From Stagnimonas sp965279705 (GTDB lineage Bacteria > Pseudomonadota > Gammaproteobacteria > Nevskiales > Nevskiaceae), in the NCBI GenBank assembly GCA_965279705.1, contig OZ257257.1, positions 2,418,001 through 2,482,000 on the forward strand: 64,000 nt of DNA. Direction: 5' to 3'. The notes under the pieces are model-generated. The model worked only from the letters and a program-made list of their open reading frames with translations. It ran no database searches and was not told where the DNA came from. Shown piece after piece: positions 62,738-64,000 of this stretch. The position numbers and the translations under genes were made by a program. How positions within the stretch are numbered: the first letter of the stretch is position 1; every line of letters begins with the position of its first letter.

Positions 62738-64000
62738 TTATGCAGCCTTGTACAACGGCAGTTCCGGCTGCAGTACTTCCGCTTCAAGGAATGGCTGCAT
62801 TAGTTTCGCTGCATGCCCGATTGCCTGCACCACAACCGAGTTGCCAAATTGCTTGTAGGCGCGCGTGTCGGATACCGGAATCCTGAATGAATCGGGATAG
62901 CCCATGAGACGAGCGCATTCGCGCGGAGTCAGTCGTCTGGGGTTCTTCTTCTTCCCCTGACTGACAAGAATTTCAGAGCCGTCCTTGTAGTAGCGCGCTG
63001 ACAGCGTGCGCGTCACATCATTTTCCGTAACCAGACCAAAGCCGAAACCATTGCCCTTGGCCTTGTGCTTGGCGGCATAGTTCTGCAGATAGGTCCAGAG
63101 ATGGTCGGTCAGGGTGTACTTTGCAATGACGGCCCGCTTGGCGTGATCAAAGAAGCGCCCCTCATCGTGATCGATGACAGGCTCGCTGCCGTCAGTGCGA
63201 TGAAGAATCTCGCCAAGCTTGTGCTGATTCTTCGTGGGCAAAGACAGGGCATCCCAATCGAATGCAACACTTTCGGAGAACCCCACAATCAGGATGCGTT
63301 CGCGGTGCTGGGGTGTGAAATGAGCGCCATCCACAATCCTGACGTGGATGTTGTAGCCCAGCTCTTCGGTCAAAACCTTCCGAATGGTGGCGAAGGTTCT
63401 GCCCTTGTCATGCGACTGGAGGTTCTTGACGTTTTCCAGCAGAAAAGCGCGCGGTCGCCTCTCCTTGATGATGCGTGCGACATCGAAGAAAAGCGTGCCC
63501 TGGGTTTCGTCGAGGAATCCGTGCTGACGTCCAAGGGCGTTCTTTTTTGAGACGCCTGCAATCGAGAACGGCTGGCAGGGAAACCCTGCGAGCAGGACAT
63601 CGTGCTCTGGTATGGCTGCAGCATCGACTTGGGTGATGTCGCCGGCAATGGTGTGGCCATCCGGGAAATTGGTGGCGTAGGTTTTTTGCGCGTAGCTGTC
63701 CCATTCGCTGGTGTAGACGCACTGACCACCGACACTCTCAAAGGCATGCCTCATTCCGCCGATACCGGCAAACAGGTCAATGAAACGGAATGTTCCCTCT
63801 CGCTCCGGCTGTTGGTGCAACGGCAACAGGCGCTGCAACGCGTGAGTGATGTAGGGCGGTGGCTCTGACTCGTTGAGCTCCCACCGCCTCACGGTGCGGG
63901 CATCAACGCCCAGACGATTGGCAATCTCTGCCTGCGTTAAGTGCTTGCGCGCAGCCTGCAGGTAGTTGGTGATGGCATCGGGGTGGAGAGCGTGAACTGG
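62738..64000 (-). CDS. dcm: Dcm-like DNA cytosine-5 methyltransferase with N-terminal HTH (partial)
   Basis: C5-methyltransferase cut by the right edge; 420 residues visible. Motif I FAGIGGMRHAF, motif IV GFPCQPFSIAG with the catalytic Cys, motif VI ENVKN, motif VIII PQHRERI and motif X FGNSVVV are all present, and the target-recognition region (LSARYYKDGSEI, RRLTPRECARLMGY, FRIPVSD) is Dcm/EcoRII-like, so CCWGG is predicted. The frame has no stop through base 64000 and encodes an HTH upstream (LTQAEIANRLGVDARTVRRW), so the internal GTG at 63892 is not the start. It would regulate itself as M.EcoRII does. Confidence 0.9.
   Translation of the reverse strand, partial: PVHALHPDAITNYLQAARKHLTQAEIANRLGVDARTVRRWELNESEPPPYITHALQRLLPLHQQPEREGTFRFIDLFAGIGGMRHAFESVGGQCVYTSEWDSYAQKTYATNFPDGHTIAGDITQVDAAAIPEHDVLLAGFPCQPFSIAGVSKKNALGRQHGFLDETQGTLFFDVARIIKERRPRAFLLENVKNLQSHDKGRTFATIRKVLTEELGYNIHVRIVDGAHFTPQHRERILIVGFSESVAFDWDALSLPTKNQHKLGEILHRTDGSEPVIDHDEGRFFDHAKRAVIAKYTLTDHLWTYLQNYAAKHKAKGNGFGFGLVTENDVTRTLSARYYKDGSEILVSQGKKKNPRRLTPRECARLMGYPDSFRIPVSDTRAYKQFGNSVVVQAIGHAAKLMQPFLEAEVLQPELPLYKAA

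Overview
The window is a GC-rich gammaproteobacterial chromosome segment. The evidence is lapAB next to ihfB, a PspF/PspABC envelope-stress locus with a sigma-54 promoter, and the serC-pheA-hisC-tyrA-aroA-cmk-rpsA supraoperon. The mix of xanthomonad/nevskiale-like genes, with several that suggest hydrophobic substrates (an SDR, diiron protein and Baeyer-Villiger-type monooxygenase cluster, an MMPL/RND plus DUF1329 pair, and a thiolase), points loosely to Nevskiales/Xanthomonadales. That placement is inference.

Layout. 1-12.3 kb: hybrid histidine kinase, K+/H+ antiporter, secreted S9 peptidase, a very large transglutaminase-DUF2126 protein, a DUF5924/DUF2914 membrane protein and a lipoprotein. 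12.3-16.7 kb: thiolase convergent with a TonB-dependent receptor across a shared terminator. 16.9-28.6 kb: a minus-strand array, serC - unknown membrane protein - serA - pheA - hisC - tyrA - aroA - cmk - rpsA - ihfB - lapA - lapB, with many 4-bp start/stop overlaps; it covers serine and aromatic amino-acid synthesis, dCMP supply, ribosomal S1, DNA bending and LPS control. Just upstream, on the same strand, is a ribbon-helix-helix/PIN toxin-antitoxin pair. 29.4-33.6 kb: DUF4394 lipoprotein, then pspF divergent from a psp operon whose first gene encodes an unfamiliar secreted protein with hexapeptide repeats. 33.6-38.4 kb: GNAT, an operon of VWA lipoprotein, ECF sigma factor and putative anti-sigma, and a sirtuin. 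38.5-45.1 kb: TetR, AIM24-like protein, M48 protease, MMPL/RND exporter, DUF1329 protein. 45.2-56.8 kb: tRNA-Val, uvrB, the SDR/diiron/monooxygenase trio, an RND drug-efflux pair and an aspartate aminotransferase.

56.9-64.0 kb: a probable mobile island starting at tRNA-Asn. It is visibly AT-richer at first and holds an orphan AAA/STAND-like ATPase, an HUH replication endonuclease, a small HTH protein, and a restriction-modification operon (HTH-fused Dcm-like methyltransferase, Vsr, MvaI/BcnI-like nuclease, translationally coupled unknown protein). The methyltransferase runs off the right edge, so the far end of the island is not visible.

The least explained parts are the orphan ATPase, the unknown gene coupled to the restriction enzyme, the secreted leader protein of the psp operon, the four-helix membrane protein inserted between serC and serA, and a 10-bp inverted repeat that covers the ribosome-binding site of the SDR gene.
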